In this document: positions 46,730-55,427 of the stretch, piece after piece | How the letters are laid out: each line of letters begins with the position of its first letter | How positions within the stretch are numbered: position 1 is the stretch's first letter | NCBI RefSeq assembly: GCF_900107275.1 | Contig: NZ_FNPI01000018.1 | Coordinates: 45,886 to 109,885 of the forward strand | DNA from: Evansella caseinilytica | GTDB taxonomy: Bacteria > Bacillota > Bacilli > Bacillales > Salisediminibacteriaceae | DNA length: 64,000 nt | Direction: 5' to 3' | Made by a program: the position numbers and the translations under genes | Notes under the pieces: model-generated | The model's input: the letters and a program-made list of their open reading frames with translations, nothing else | What the model was told of the DNA's origin: nothing | Database searches by the model: none

Positions 46730-47804
46730 AAGCTCCTCCTTTGCTTTGCAACACATGTATTTGATCAGAATGAATCCTGACATACACCGTCGTTCCTGTT
46801 TCGATTCGCTTCGTACTGTAAAAGTGGAGAACCACGTCAGTATTAGCTATTTTGAGTGTGCCTTCATATCGTTCTCCAAGATAACTAATCGTTTCCACTT
46901 TCCCGGTAACCCGGTGATCGCTTTGCTGCAAGGATACATCAACCGTTTCCGGACGGATCACCGTCTGCACTTCTTTCCCCTGCGGGAATAGCGCCGCTTG
47001 TCTCGCTGCGAGAAACGCTTCCTGTCCCAGCTGGAAGCCGGACTGCCCTAATTGCGTGCAAGGTGTCCCGGTGACAATACTGCCTTTGCCGACAAAACGG
47101 GCAACCGTTTCATTAACCGGATAATGATAGATCATTTCGGGAGTATCCATTTGAATTACTTCCCCTTTGGTCATGACGACGATTCTGTCGGACATCGCCA
47201 TTGCTTCTGATTGATCGTGTGTTACATAAATCGCTGTCATTCCCATCCGTTTGACCAGCCTTTGAAGCAATAGCCGCATGTCATCCCGTAAAGTGGCATC
47301 GAGTGCGCTTAAAGGCTCATCAAGAAGGATGATGCCTGGCTTATTGACGATGGCTCTGGCAAACGCAACCCGCTGCTGTTGACCGCCTGACAGCTGGTGA
47401 GGATACCGCTCCCAAAGAGGTTCCAACTGCACGCTCCGCAATGCCTCCATCACTTTTTCCTGAAGCTGCTTTTTTTGTTTCCTTGCTCTGAGACTGTACG
47501 CGACATTTTCAAAAACGGTCATATGCGGCCAGAGGGCGAAGTCCTGAAATACCATACCGATGTTCCGCTTTTGCGGCGGCATCATAATATTTTTTTCGCT
47601 CGAGAAAATAACCGTATCCCCAAAAGCAATCTCCCCGCTGTCCGGTGTTTCAATTCCGGCCAACATTCGCAGCAGCGTCGTTTTACCGCAGCCGGATGGG
47701 CCTAGTAAGCTGACAAATTCCCCTTGCTTGACAGTGAAGGATAATGTTTTTACCGCCTGTAGGTCGCCGAAGCGCTTTTTTATTTGAGAAAGAACGATCT
47801 CCAT
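46716..47804 (-). CDS. ABC transporter ATP-binding protein (CUT1/iron type with TOBE domain)
   Basis: About 362 residues. Walker A GPSGCGKTT, Q-loop VFQDFALWP, signature LSGGQQQR, Walker B IILLDEP and H-loop YVTHDQ, followed by a C-terminal TOBE-like domain (about 290-360). ATG 47804 follows GGAGGTGAAAGG. First gene of the minus-strand operon (ATPase, binding protein, permease, MBL hydrolase), divergent from a LysR gene that probably regulates it. Confidence 0.92.
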   Translation of the reverse strand: MEIVLSQIKKRFGDLQAVKTLSFTVKQGEFVSLLGPSGCGKTTLLRMLAGIETPDSGEIAFGDTVIFSSEKNIMMPPQKRNIGMVFQDFALWPHMTVFENVAYSLRARKQKKQLQEKVMEALRSVQLEPLWERYPHQLSGGQQQRVAFARAIVNKPGIILLDEPLSALDATLRDDMRLLLQRLVKRMGMTAIYVTHDQSEAMAMSDRIVVMTKGEVIQMDTPEMIYHYPVNETVARFVGKGSIVTGTPCTQLGQSGFQLGQEAFLAARQAALFPQGKEVQTVIRPETVDVSLQQSDHRVTGKVETISYLGERYEGTLKIANTDVVLHFYSTKRIETGTTVYVRIHSDQIHVLQSKGGAYETA

Positions 47805-47992
47805 CCTTTCACCTCCCGCATTGATCCTTTTCTCCTCATCACTACAATACAATTCAATTGTAAAGGCAGAGTTAATCTAGTTTTAACAATCTATCAATAT
47901 TTTTTATGTATAATCAATTTTGTTATAGAAGAAATCTATATGGATGCTTTTACAACAGGCGCTGGATTTGCTGGCTTTATAGCTGGTGAATC

Positions 47993-48040
47993 GAGCTTTG
48001 CTTGGTTAGATCTATTGGCTGAAAAAAATAATCATTAAAT
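47993..48040 (+). repeat. Short dispersed repeat (copy shared with 34200-34250)
   Basis: AGCTTTGCTTGGTTAGATC followed by TATTGGCTG and AATCAT, similar to 34200-34250. It lies in the shared promoter region of the ABC operon and the LysR gene, where an inserted repeat could influence either promoter. Confidence 0.45.
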
Positions 48041-48094
48041 ATAAGCGGTTTCCTGAGCGAACACAATAAACTTGTGATGCGAGGTGGTGTGGAT

Positions 48095-48973
48095 ATGAAC
48101 TTTCAGCAATTGGATATCTTTAAGCGGTTTATCGATGAGCAGAATGTCAGTAAAGTGGCGAAAGATTTAGGCTTAAAGCAGCCTACCATTACCTTCCATT
48201 TAAAAAAGCTGGAAAAAGAAATGAGAATAAAATTATATGAACGGAAAGGGGACAAGATTTCCTTGTTGCCGGCCGGCGTCACGCTGTATCATTACGCCGG
48301 TCAAATTCTTTCGCTTGTAAAAGAAACGGAACGGGTGATGGAGGATTACAAAAATCATCAGCGGGGGAAGCTGTTCATTGGTACGAGCCACATTCCGGCC
48401 AACTATTTGCTTCCATCGGTTTTTGTCCGGTTTTCCAATCAGCATCCGTCCATTCATCTGTCTGTTCAAGTGCAAACGACCCCGGTCATTTTAGAAAAGG
48501 TGAAAGAGAAGGAATTGGATGTCGGCATTGTATCCGAACAGGACTTGAAAGATGATGCAGTAGAAATCCGCAGGCTTGCACCCGACCCACTGGTCCTGAT
48601 CCACTCGCCGCATCACCCGTTTGTCGATCGGGAAAAAGTGACGCTGGAGGAGATAAGAAATGAACCGTTTATTTTGCATAAAAATGGCTCTACCCGGGAG
48701 ATCGTCAACCAGTGGGCAAGGGATCACGAACTTCCCTTGCATGTCAAAATGGAGCTTAGTTCGATCGAAGCGATCCGAAAAATGGTGAAAATGCAGGCAG
48801 GGATTTCGATATTATCACGCCGGGCAATCGAACAAGATGTGCAAAGAAAGGAGCTTGCCGTTAAACCGGTGCCGCAGTTAACAAACAATCGTTACATCTC
48901 CCTGATCTACCGCAAAGACCGCCCGATTACTCCGATTATGCAGTACTTTATCACGGCGCTGTATTCGGATTGA
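48095..48973 (+). CDS. LysR-family transcriptional regulator
   Basis: A 292-residue regulator. N-terminal winged helix (1-60: FKRFIDEQNVSKVAKDLGL, then QPTITFHLKKLE) and a periplasmic-binding-like effector domain (about 90-290). ATG 48095 follows GAGGTGG; earlier in-frame starts are less well placed. Divergent from the ABC operon, the classical arrangement for control of that operon with the imported compound or a derivative as effector. Confidence 0.9.
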   Translation: MNFQQLDIFKRFIDEQNVSKVAKDLGLKQPTITFHLKKLEKEMRIKLYERKGDKISLLPAGVTLYHYAGQILSLVKETERVMEDYKNHQRGKLFIGTSHIPANYLLPSVFVRFSNQHPSIHLSVQVQTTPVILEKVKEKELDVGIVSEQDLKDDAVEIRRLAPDPLVLIHSPHHPFVDREKVTLEEIRNEPFILHKNGSTREIVNQWARDHELPLHVKMELSSIEAIRKMVKMQAGISILSRRAIEQDVQRKELAVKPVPQLTNNRYISLIYRKDRPITPIMQYFITALYSD

Positions 48974-49098
48974 GTCATTAAAAAGGGCGATGGCAGTGTT
49001 TATGAACGATCCGTTGATCACGAAACCTGGCGGTTGCTTTTGGCAAGCGATACAATGAAAAAAGATGAGAGCGGGAAAATGGGAGCAGGTATATGGCA

Positions 49099-49138
49099 AG
49101 GCACTCCCCCTGTCAAGTAATCACCGAAGGGAGTGCCT
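49099..49138. terminator. Hairpin between LysR and the CYTH-like gene (convergent)
   Basis: Perfect AGGCACTCCC (49099-49108)/GGGAGTGCCT (49129-49138). It lies between convergent genes and can end both, though the T-runs are poor. The GGCACTCCC/GGGAGTGCC stem is nearly the same as the hairpins at 6029 and 55459, so it may share their origin. Confidence 0.65.
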
Positions 49139-49143
49139 GTCGT

Positions 49144-50007
49144 TTAGTAGCGGTCAAGAATTGTTTTCGTTTTCAACACGTCATGTGGGATTAGCCAGCC
49201 CTTTTCAGAAAGCAATGCCAGTAACTCTGCTCTTCTTGTGCCGGCTATTGATTCGTTATCGGTTTTAAAAGAAGCTTCCACCAAATATTCATATCCGGGG
49301 CCGCCTTCCTCTATTACCTTCCAAATTTCAATTGCTAACTCCACGTCTTTCAATGTACCGGTATAACGTACAAAGTCGACAACTCCGTAAATTTTTGACT
49401 GGGCTAATTGATGAGCGCCCCAGTCAGCAGTAAGCCAATTGGTAAATATAGCTGGTGCGTGCTGTTGGGCTATTTGTCGCGATGCTTCTAAATCAGGCAT
49501 TTGCAGTTCGTCATTATACCGCAAATTTTCCCGCTCCGTTATCGCGAAACTTAACGTTTGGCTGCTGTATCCCCAATCTATCTCTGCTTCGAATCCAGAC
49601 TCCCTCGTAAAGCCGTCTCTCGCCGCTGCCGCAAGCGCTTCTTGTACATTGCCGTCAATGATCGGATATCTCTTTTTATATTGAATCCGGTGTGTCCCTT
49701 GATCCTCTCTTTTCCGTATCCTTACGCTCCAGCCTTCCTCCATCATTTGTAAGTCACTGGTGTCCAAATACTGTACCGCAAACGATTGACGATTCTTTCC
49801 CGTTTCGAATGTGTTGCGTACTTCCTTTTTCAAGGTATTGTTTTGGTCCAGCACTACATCAGGGTCCAGAAACAGCTTTACTTCATACCCCGGAGTTGGC
49901 GGATTATCAGAAGCACTGCTTGATTGAACTGCCAACGTACCGGTGAAACCAACTACCAGAAATACAGCCAGTAATAGAAATGTTCTAAGCGTGAAACCCT
50001 TTTTCAT
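49144..50007 (-). CDS. Secreted CYTH-like protein
   Basis: A 287-residue protein with a clear signal peptide (KKGFTLR, hydrophobic core, likely cleavage near SSSASD at about 30-33). The mature part resembles a CYTH/triphosphate-tunnel fold: a YEVKLFLD opening strand in place of ExExK, RIRKR (about 98-102), RIQYKKRYP, a central helix pair, and AIEIWKV and EYLVEASFK near the end. Known CYTH enzymes (ThiT-phosphatase, CyaB, polyphosphate polymerase domains) are cytoplasmic, so export is unusual. AAGGAGG precedes ATG 50007. Stands alone. Function unknown. Confidence 0.65.
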   Translation of the reverse strand: MKKGFTLRTFLLLAVFLVVGFTGTLAVQSSSASDNPPTPGYEVKLFLDPDVVLDQNNTLKKEVRNTFETGKNRQSFAVQYLDTSDLQMMEEGWSVRIRKREDQGTHRIQYKKRYPIIDGNVQEALAAAARDGFTRESGFEAEIDWGYSSQTLSFAITERENLRYNDELQMPDLEASRQIAQQHAPAIFTNWLTADWGAHQLAQSKIYGVVDFVRYTGTLKDVELAIEIWKVIEEGGPGYEYLVEASFKTDNESIAGTRRAELLALLSEKGWLIPHDVLKTKTILDRY

Positions 50008-50031
50008 TTACCCTGCCTCCTTCTACAAATA

Positions 50032-50142
50032 CAGGATGTTCAAAAAGTTTGGAATGTTGCTCTACCATTCCTTACGCACGATCCGCACACGCTCGGCCGT
50101 GTTAGCGGCTACCGTATCATCCTTTTTGAACACGCACTGATA
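50032..50142. repeat. Copy of the GAGCATGTTCAAAAAG repeat family
   Basis: About 110 bases with terminal inverted repeats: AGGATGTTCAAAAAG on the left and CTTTTTGAACACGCA on the right. Inside is a GC-richer block (CACGCTCGGCCGTG). It sits directly in front of the CYTH-like gene on its minus-strand upstream side. Confidence 0.65.
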
Positions 50143-50300
50143 GAATCGCTTCTATCATAATTAGAAAGAGTAAAAACGCCATAACAATAAAGTAAAGAAA
50201 AGGTAATAAATTGCTAATTATTTCAATACGGTTATTAAAAGTATCTATTTTGAAGGAAGCAGGGTAATGATGTTGCGGACCGTCATTGTTTAAGCATTGT

Positions 50301-50425
50301 TATAAGAGCATGTTCAAAAAAATTTGGGAAGCAAAGGCTTACGAATCTATTCAATGTGCTGTCTCTCTGCTGCTCCAGCCTTCCACGCCTCGACTTTCGT
50401 GTCATTGTTATGCCCTCCTCCTGTG
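50301..50425. repeat. Half copy of the GAGCATGTTCAAAAAG repeat family
   Basis: Starts TATAAGAGCATGTTCAAAAA and for about 110 bases follows the reverse complement of the right half of the 32661-32915 element (shared CGAATCT, TCTCTCTGCTGCTC, CGCCTCGAC and CCCTCC blocks). The opposite end is missing. Together with 50032-50142 this fills most of the 580-base gap 50008-50591. Confidence 0.65.
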
Positions 50426-50534
50426 AAATATGAAAAGCATAAGCGTGCTGATTCGCCCAAAAGAAGGGATGATTTCTACCAGAATCTCTGTACGCTTATG
50501 CTAAATGTAACATGCTGTAATCAGACACGATCTA

Positions 50535-50549
50535 ATTAAACGCTTACAA
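50535..50549 (-). promoter_or_regulatory. cre-like sequence downstream of the GPH gene
   Basis: Minus strand TTGTAAGCGTTTAAT fits the cre consensus at all but the last conserved C. Being 3' of the GPH gene it has no obvious target and may be fortuitous. Confidence 0.3.
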
Positions 50550-50591
50550 AATGCTGCTGCCAATCTTAATCTTATGTGATACGAATTTAGT

Positions 50592-51938
50592 TTAGCTTGC
50601 TTTTTTTTGTTCCAGATCTTTCATGATCTGTGGGAATTCTTTGTCTAACTTATAGAATGAAAACAGAACCAATAAAATGGTACATAGGATGACAGGTAAA
50701 AAGATAAATAGGAATTTAACCGCTACGAAAAGGCTTTCAGGTTGTGCTTCAATTCCTCCATCTGTTAACCCGCCGAATGCTAAAATCCAGCCGATGATAG
50801 CAGCCCCGAGGCCACCGCCAACTTTTGTCCCAAAGCTGCCACCACTGTAAACAAGACCTTCTGTTCGTACACCTGTTTTCCATTCACCATATTCTATTGT
50901 ATCAGCTAGCATCGCAAATACTGTTCCCGCTAAAGGGGCAAAGCCTATCCCGCGAATAATTGTTCCAGCTAATACAACGGCCAAGCTTTCAGGATTGATT
51001 AATACAATGAAGCTCCCTATAATAATAAGGACAGATCCAATCATCGCTGTATTGCGCTTTCCAAACCTTTTAAGTACTGGGGCCATGAATAACATTCCCA
51101 CTAACAAAGGAATAAACAATGACATCGTTAGCAGACCAACAAGTCCAGTATCATTTAATAGATACTGTGCATAGTAAACCGTGATACCGGAAATAAGTGC
51201 TTGGAAAATAAACACAGTAACTGCGATCAACACCATCAACACCCAATACTTATTTTTGAATAGCGCTTTCACACCATCTTTAACCGATACATTATTCGCT
51301 TCTTCGGAAGCAGGCTTTACTTTTTCCTTCGTCCATAAGAAGGAGAGTATGAATAATCCCATGCCTACAATCGAGAAGATAGCAAAAACAAGTTGCCAAG
51401 CTCTAGGATTCCCGCCAAATGATTCAATTAAAGGCATTGTCACTGAACTAATAATAATCGTTGTTCCAATTGCCATGCTCATTCGGAAGATGTTTAATAT
51501 GGATCGTTGATGTTGGTCTTGAGTAATTAGAGCATTTAGTGTTCCATACGGTACATTGATTGCTGTATAAATTAAGAATAGTAAGTTATATGTGACTGCA
51601 ACGTAAACGAGTGTAGCGGTTGTTCCCCAGCTTTCTGGTACACTGAACATAAGAATGGTTGTGATAGCAATCGGTCCTGCCATCCAAAGTAACCACGGTC
51701 GCGCTTTTCCGTGCTTGGATTTTGTTTTATCTATCGCAATGCCCATCCCTAAATCTGTCAAACCATCAAAAATTCGCGAAACAAACATGATTGTACCAAT
51801 CACTCCGGCGGATATCCCCATAACATCGGTGTAATAAAACATTAAAAACATGCTAACTGCTGTAACAACAACGTTGCTGGCCATATCACCAAAGCCATAT
51901 CCAATTCTTTCTTTTATGCTAACTTTGTTCGTATTCAT
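50592..51938 (-). CDS. GPH (glycoside-pentoside-hexuronide) cation symporter (second copy)
   Basis: About 448 residues and twelve helices. The cation-site region (FDGLTDLGMGIAIDKT) and SKHGKARPW place it in the GPH family; it is closer to xyloside/glucuronide carriers than to the copy at 15688, judged by general pattern only. ATG 51938 follows GAGGGAGGG; an in-frame upstream start at 51956 lies within that site. Single gene with an 18-bp palindrome about 260 bases upstream. Sugar unknown; the nearby nucleoside hydrolase and GH43/78/2 cluster suggest plant or nucleoside-type glycosides. Confidence 0.88.
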   Translation of the reverse strand: MNTNKVSIKERIGYGFGDMASNVVVTAVSMFLMFYYTDVMGISAGVIGTIMFVSRIFDGLTDLGMGIAIDKTKSKHGKARPWLLWMAGPIAITTILMFSVPESWGTTATLVYVAVTYNLLFLIYTAINVPYGTLNALITQDQHQRSILNIFRMSMAIGTTIIISSVTMPLIESFGGNPRAWQLVFAIFSIVGMGLFILSFLWTKEKVKPASEEANNVSVKDGVKALFKNKYWVLMVLIAVTVFIFQALISGITVYYAQYLLNDTGLVGLLTMSLFIPLLVGMLFMAPVLKRFGKRNTAMIGSVLIIIGSFIVLINPESLAVVLAGTIIRGIGFAPLAGTVFAMLADTIEYGEWKTGVRTEGLVYSGGSFGTKVGGGLGAAIIGWILAFGGLTDGGIEAQPESLFVAVKFLFIFLPVILCTILLVLFSFYKLDKEFPQIMKDLEQKKAS

Positions 51939-52196
51939 TTCAGCGCCCTCCCTCAATAGGAAGAAATGCCACAGGTTGGTATTACCCCCTAGACTACTTG
52001 GACGGGGATGTGCAGTTCATAGCATTTCTTCATGATTTTAATAAAACTTTTCAAGTTCTTTTACGCCGCTATTATTTTCGATTGCTGTTCTTCCGTAAAT
52101 GCTCGTATACTAAAATTCCCCTAAAGTATTACTGACATGTTTAAGTTGTTCATCTGTGTTGTAAGTGTTTCTGTAGCTTAGTTCATAACCCCCCTA

Positions 52197-52214
52197 TCAG
52201 AAAGCGCTTTCTGA
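52197..52214. promoter_or_regulatory. Perfect palindrome, cre-like or LacI-type operator
   Basis: TCAGAAAGCGCTTTCTGA is an 18-bp perfect palindrome whose core equals the site at 10491-10504. It lies upstream of the GPH gene on its promoter side, fitting CcpA or a LacI/GalR-type repressor. Confidence 0.65.
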
Positions 52215-52258
52215 TTTTAAAATGCAATGCTTTATACCGTTTTTTGGTATAAATTTAT

Positions 52259-52536
52259 CTATAAGAGTCTGTTCAAAAAGGCAATGGTTCCGCACGATGC
52301 GCCCAATTCCACCTAAATGCTGCCCACGTCCTATGGGCAACGGCGGAATGTCGCCATCCTGGCTCCGAGAAAACCACTCACAGCCGGCCTGAAAAGAATG
52401 CATCGGCTCCACTCATTGCTTCGTGCTTGTTCAAAAAGATAAAAAACGATCTTTTTATACGGAAACTAAGAGATTTCCCATAGTTTCATTCATTGTGGTG
52501 TCTGTAAAGACATGGTAGTTTTGAACAAACACTATA
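52259..52536. repeat. Long copy of the GAGCATGTTCAAAAAG repeat family
   Basis: About 278 bases. Left end TATAAGAGTCTGTTCAAAAAG, internal right arm GTGCTTGTTCAAAAAGAT with the hairpin AAAAAGAT/ATCTTTTT, and a distal GAACAAACACTATA that matches the copies at 10543 and 32771. Its left 75 bases match the copy at 53038. No coding frame is convincing. Confidence 0.65.
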
Positions 52537-52770
52537 AATTATTTAAGCGTGAAGGGTAAAGCAAGTTTTGCTTACAGTTCGAAAGCGAAGAGCAACAATG
52601 CTTTTGATAATAGCTTTTACACTAAAACGTTGTTGATTGTATTTCTTCAGCTCGCCACTCATGGGTGGAAATTGGATTATAAATCTTAATGTTCTACTTT
52701 CCTTTGAATAATCTGTAGCGTGAACTTCTCCCTTAGTTAAGGATTTTCTCTCTTATTTTAATTCATATAA

Positions 52771-52785
52771 TTGAAAGCGTTCTCC
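52771..52785 (+). promoter_or_regulatory. cre-like site
   Basis: TTGAAAGCGTTCTCC matches the cre consensus except for the final W. It lies in the 1.5-kb gap between the GPH gene and the nucleoside hydrolase gene. Confidence 0.5.
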
Positions 52786-53037
52786 TTATTAAATACAAGC
52801 CTCCTTTCCAGAGCAAAACCGAGCTTTAGCTTCTCCATCTTCTCTATTTTGCATATATTTCATACCAATTCGCAGTTGTTCCGGAGTTCGATAACTAAAA
52901 AAAGTGGATATTTTCGCAATCATTTTAGCAATCTAAAGTGATTAGGTCAATTATTTTATATAAATTCATAGGTTTTTTTATATAAAAATAATTAGTGTGT
53001 TTATGTCTTGGGTAATAAATGTATTGAGGTAGTTTTT

Positions 53038-53130
53038 TAAAGAGCGTGTTCAAAAAGACATTGGTTCTACTTCGTTTGTCCCAATTCTGTCTAAGTGCCG
53101 CTAACGTCCTGCGTCTGCGATTACTCAACC
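53038..53130. repeat. Left-end copy of the GAGCATGTTCAAAAAG repeat family
   Basis: Begins TAAAGAGCGTGTTCAAAAAG and continues with GACATTGGTTCTAC, CCCAATTCTGTCTAAGTGC and AACGTCCTGCG, aligned with the start of the 52259 copy. The other end is absent. Confidence 0.6.
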
Positions 53131-53171
53131 TAAATTTACTCAATTACACTTAATTTTATATAAATTTTTTA

Positions 53172-53186
53172 TTGAAAGCGCTGACT
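53172..53186 (+). promoter_or_regulatory. cre site upstream of the nucleoside hydrolase
   Basis: TTGAAAGCGCTGACT fits every position of the Bacillus cre consensus. It lies about 230 bases before the nucleoside hydrolase start, so CcpA control of that gene is likely. Nothing else is recognised between 53190 and 53400, which is AT-rich. Confidence 0.65.
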
Positions 53187-53417
53187 TTTTATGTTAACGT
53201 TTTGATTAAGTTAGTCTTTCGAATTTTACTTCATTCGGATTTTATTACGCATTCTTTTATGAACAAATTTAAATGCTGAACAAAGCAAGTTCATTTCCAA
53301 TAACTGCAAAAATCTTATCAAGGGTCTATATTCCAAATAAATGAGTTAGCAACAAAATTTGCGAAACAGCTCTATTTTTAAATAAAGGTAACGCCAATAC
53401 TTTAAGGAGGATTTCCT

Positions 53418-54380
53418 ATGAAACACCCATTTGACATTCCGGAATCAAAAAAAATCCGCTTAATCATTAATACTGATGCCAAAAATGAAGCTGATGATCC
53501 ATTCGCCATCGTTCATGCTTTACTGACACCTCGTTTTAAAATCAAAGGAATTATCGGAGCGCATTTCGGAACCTACCGTACCGATACGTCTATGCAAGAA
53601 AGCTACGACGAGGTTGTTAAAATACTGGATATTATGAAATTAACGGATGAAGTTCCGGTGTATAAAGGGGCAATACATGCGCTCCCAGACGAAGAAACAC
53701 CTGTCTCATCTGAAGGAGCAGACTTTATTATTGAGGAAGCGATGAAGGACGATCCGACGCCGCTTTACGTGGCTTTTTTAGGGCCGATTACTGATTTAGC
53801 CGCTGCATATATGAAAGAGCCGGCAATTGCTGAAAAGCTGACTGCTTTATGGATTGGTGGCGGGTCTTGGCCAGATGGTGAATTTGAGTTTAATTTAATG
53901 AATGACATTAACGCTGCAAATGTTGCATTCAAATCAACCATTCCGTTATGGGTGATTCCGCAAAACGCTTATAAGCTTATGAGAGTCAGTCTTGCTGAGC
54001 TAGCCGTGAATGTGAAACCATATGGTGAGATTGGTGCATACTTGTTTCAGCAGCTTATAGACTTTAACTTTGACATGGTTGAAAAGTACATTCCTGCTGT
54101 GATTGAACGTGCTAAGAAAGCGGGGCACGAAATAGATCCTGAAAGTTTATCAGACTGGCCTAAAGGAGAGATGTGGCATTTAGGAGATTCACCTATCGTT
54201 AGCTTGCTGTTAGACGACCATCAATACGGTTACGAAATGAAACCAGCTCCGCGAATTACTGAAGACATGCGCTACGTTCATTATCAAAATAAACGGATGA
54301 TTAGAGTCTATCACTATGTTGACTCAACCTTTACTTTACAAGACATGTACGCGAAGCTCAAATTGCACTACGTTTCATAG
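53418..54380 (+). CDS. Nucleoside hydrolase-family protein (IUNH) with variant metal motif
   Basis: A 320-residue protein of the inosine-uridine nucleoside N-ribohydrolase fold. The N-terminal calcium motif, usually DTDPGxDD, here reads NTDAKNEADD (about residues 18-27), so two residues longer and with Asn first. VAFLGPITDLAAA and the late GDSPIVSLLL are also family-like, and the C-terminal Asp-motif is present around WHLGDSP. AAGGAGG precedes the start by 8 bases. A perfect cre lies upstream. Probably cleaves a ribosyl or related N/O-glycoside in the cytoplasm; the altered motif suggests a subgroup of unproven substrate. Confidence 0.82.
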   Translation: MKHPFDIPESKKIRLIINTDAKNEADDPFAIVHALLTPRFKIKGIIGAHFGTYRTDTSMQESYDEVVKILDIMKLTDEVPVYKGAIHALPDEETPVSSEGADFIIEEAMKDDPTPLYVAFLGPITDLAAAYMKEPAIAEKLTALWIGGGSWPDGEFEFNLMNDINAANVAFKSTIPLWVIPQNAYKLMRVSLAELAVNVKPYGEIGAYLFQQLIDFNFDMVEKYIPAVIERAKKAGHEIDPESLSDWPKGEMWHLGDSPIVSLLLDDHQYGYEMKPAPRITEDMRYVHYQNKRMIRVYHYVDSTFTLQDMYAKLKLHYVS

Positions 54381-54635
54381 ATGAAAGCAATTCTATTGGA
54401 AAGGATTCTCTCCGTTTTTTCCCGCAGGATAGACGTCGATGAGACTTTAGCGGCATTTCCGCATGGAAGGTGATAAAGTATCCTGCTCCCTCATCTTTGT
54501 GGTCACGTATTTACTGCGGGAATCCAAGTACAAAACCTCCGGGTGCCTAATTCTATAACCTTCCGTTTTACTATTTAAGAATGCACTTAGAAATGAAAGT
54601 TACCTCACTCTAGTGAACAGCAAAGCACCTGGAAT

Positions 54636-54863
54636 TTATTCAGAGCTTTGCTCATAGCCTTCTTTTTCGGCATGACCTAATAAGTAAAGGAAGGCAAAGG
54701 CGGGGATTCGAATGATTCTTGTGTTTGTGAGATGCTTTGTGAAGCCGTAATCGCTGTCACTTTTAGTAACGATGATTGCTGCCTTTGTTTGTGAATCATT
54801 GGCCCAATCTACAATGGCATCCTTTTCTGAAATGGTATTTTTGATAATTTCGATGACTTGGAC
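54636..54863 (-). pseudogene. Start-less fragment of an unrecognised protein
   Basis: Seventy-five minus-strand codons between two stops, with no start codon or ribosome site. The product has a normal protein-like look (ISEKDAIVDWANDSQTKAA, then IIVTKSDSDYGFTKH and IRIPAFAFLYLLGHAEKEG). It overlaps the 5' end of the next plus-strand ORF by a few bases, so a recombination joint probably lies near 54835-54863. Family not recognised. The stretch 54381-54635 before it shows no gene. Confidence 0.35.
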
Positions 54864-55256
54864 TTAAATGTTACCGATGAAGAAGTGGAAAAAGCACAAA
54901 AAATAATGAGTATTATTATAGAATTGGATGAAGAAGCATTAGATATGGACAACTTACCTAATAATTCTGAAAAGGAGATTAATAGGTTAAGTAATGAAGC
55001 TAAGGATTTCTATTATCAGTATAAAGAATTAAGTGATCAAAGTTATGGTCAATTAAAACAAGAAGACGTTCTTTTTTTTATCTCGTCCTATTTTAATGGA
55101 CATAGTGTAGATACGACTTTTCAAATCTCAGAAAGTGAATATACTACGATGAGTTCAATCAGGACGAAAGAATGGAAGGTTTCAAATCAAAGGGTTAAAG
55201 ATATACTTATATTGGTTGACGCTCATGGAACAGGATGGGCATTTGCAATAGCATAG
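54858..55256 (+). CDS. Hypothetical acidic protein, probably 5'-truncated
   Basis: A 132-residue acidic, mostly helical frame starting with TTG 54858 and without a ribosome site. The frame stays open upstream to a stop near 54830 with sense-like residues (FDNFDDLDLN), which points to a lost start. No motif recognised; the C-terminal DILILVDAHGTGWAFAIA is a beta-like segment. Codon use is AT-rich, unlike the sugar clusters. It could be the remains of an immunity-type or phage-type gene; that is a guess. Confidence 0.4.
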   Translation: MDLNVTDEEVEKAQKIMSIIIELDEEALDMDNLPNNSEKEINRLSNEAKDFYYQYKELSDQSYGQLKQEDVLFFISSYFNGHSVDTTFQISESEYTTMSSIRTKEWKVSNQRVKDILILVDAHGTGWAFAIA

Positions 55257-55295
55257 CTAAAAAATTCTTAAAAAAAACCAACGTGGGTAACCTTG

Positions 55296-55421
55296 ATGAT
55301 AGTTGCAATACCGGCAATTGGTGGAGTAGCACTTAGGGCTTGTAATAGAAAAGGAAAAGGCGTTATTATTAAGAGAGTTTCAATTGGCACTACACATACA
55401 TTTTCTTGTAGATCACAATAA
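55296..55421 (+). CDS. Possible small membrane peptide (41 residues)
   Basis: ATG 55296 opens a frame with one hydrophobic segment (MIVAIPAIGGVALRAC) followed by basic residues (NRKGKGVIIKR), a positive-inside pattern. The codons just upstream (KPTWVTL) also read as protein, so it may be the tail of a larger decayed gene. No good ribosome site. Confidence 0.25.
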   Translation: MIVAIPAIGGVALRACNRKGKGVIIKRVSIGTTHTFSCRSQ

Positions 55422-55427
55422 AAAAAT

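Noticed and set aside
52137..53417. Search for a gene in the 1.3-kb gap before the nucleoside hydrolase
   Set aside because: Only short frames in repeat copies were found; none has a start signal or protein-like pattern.
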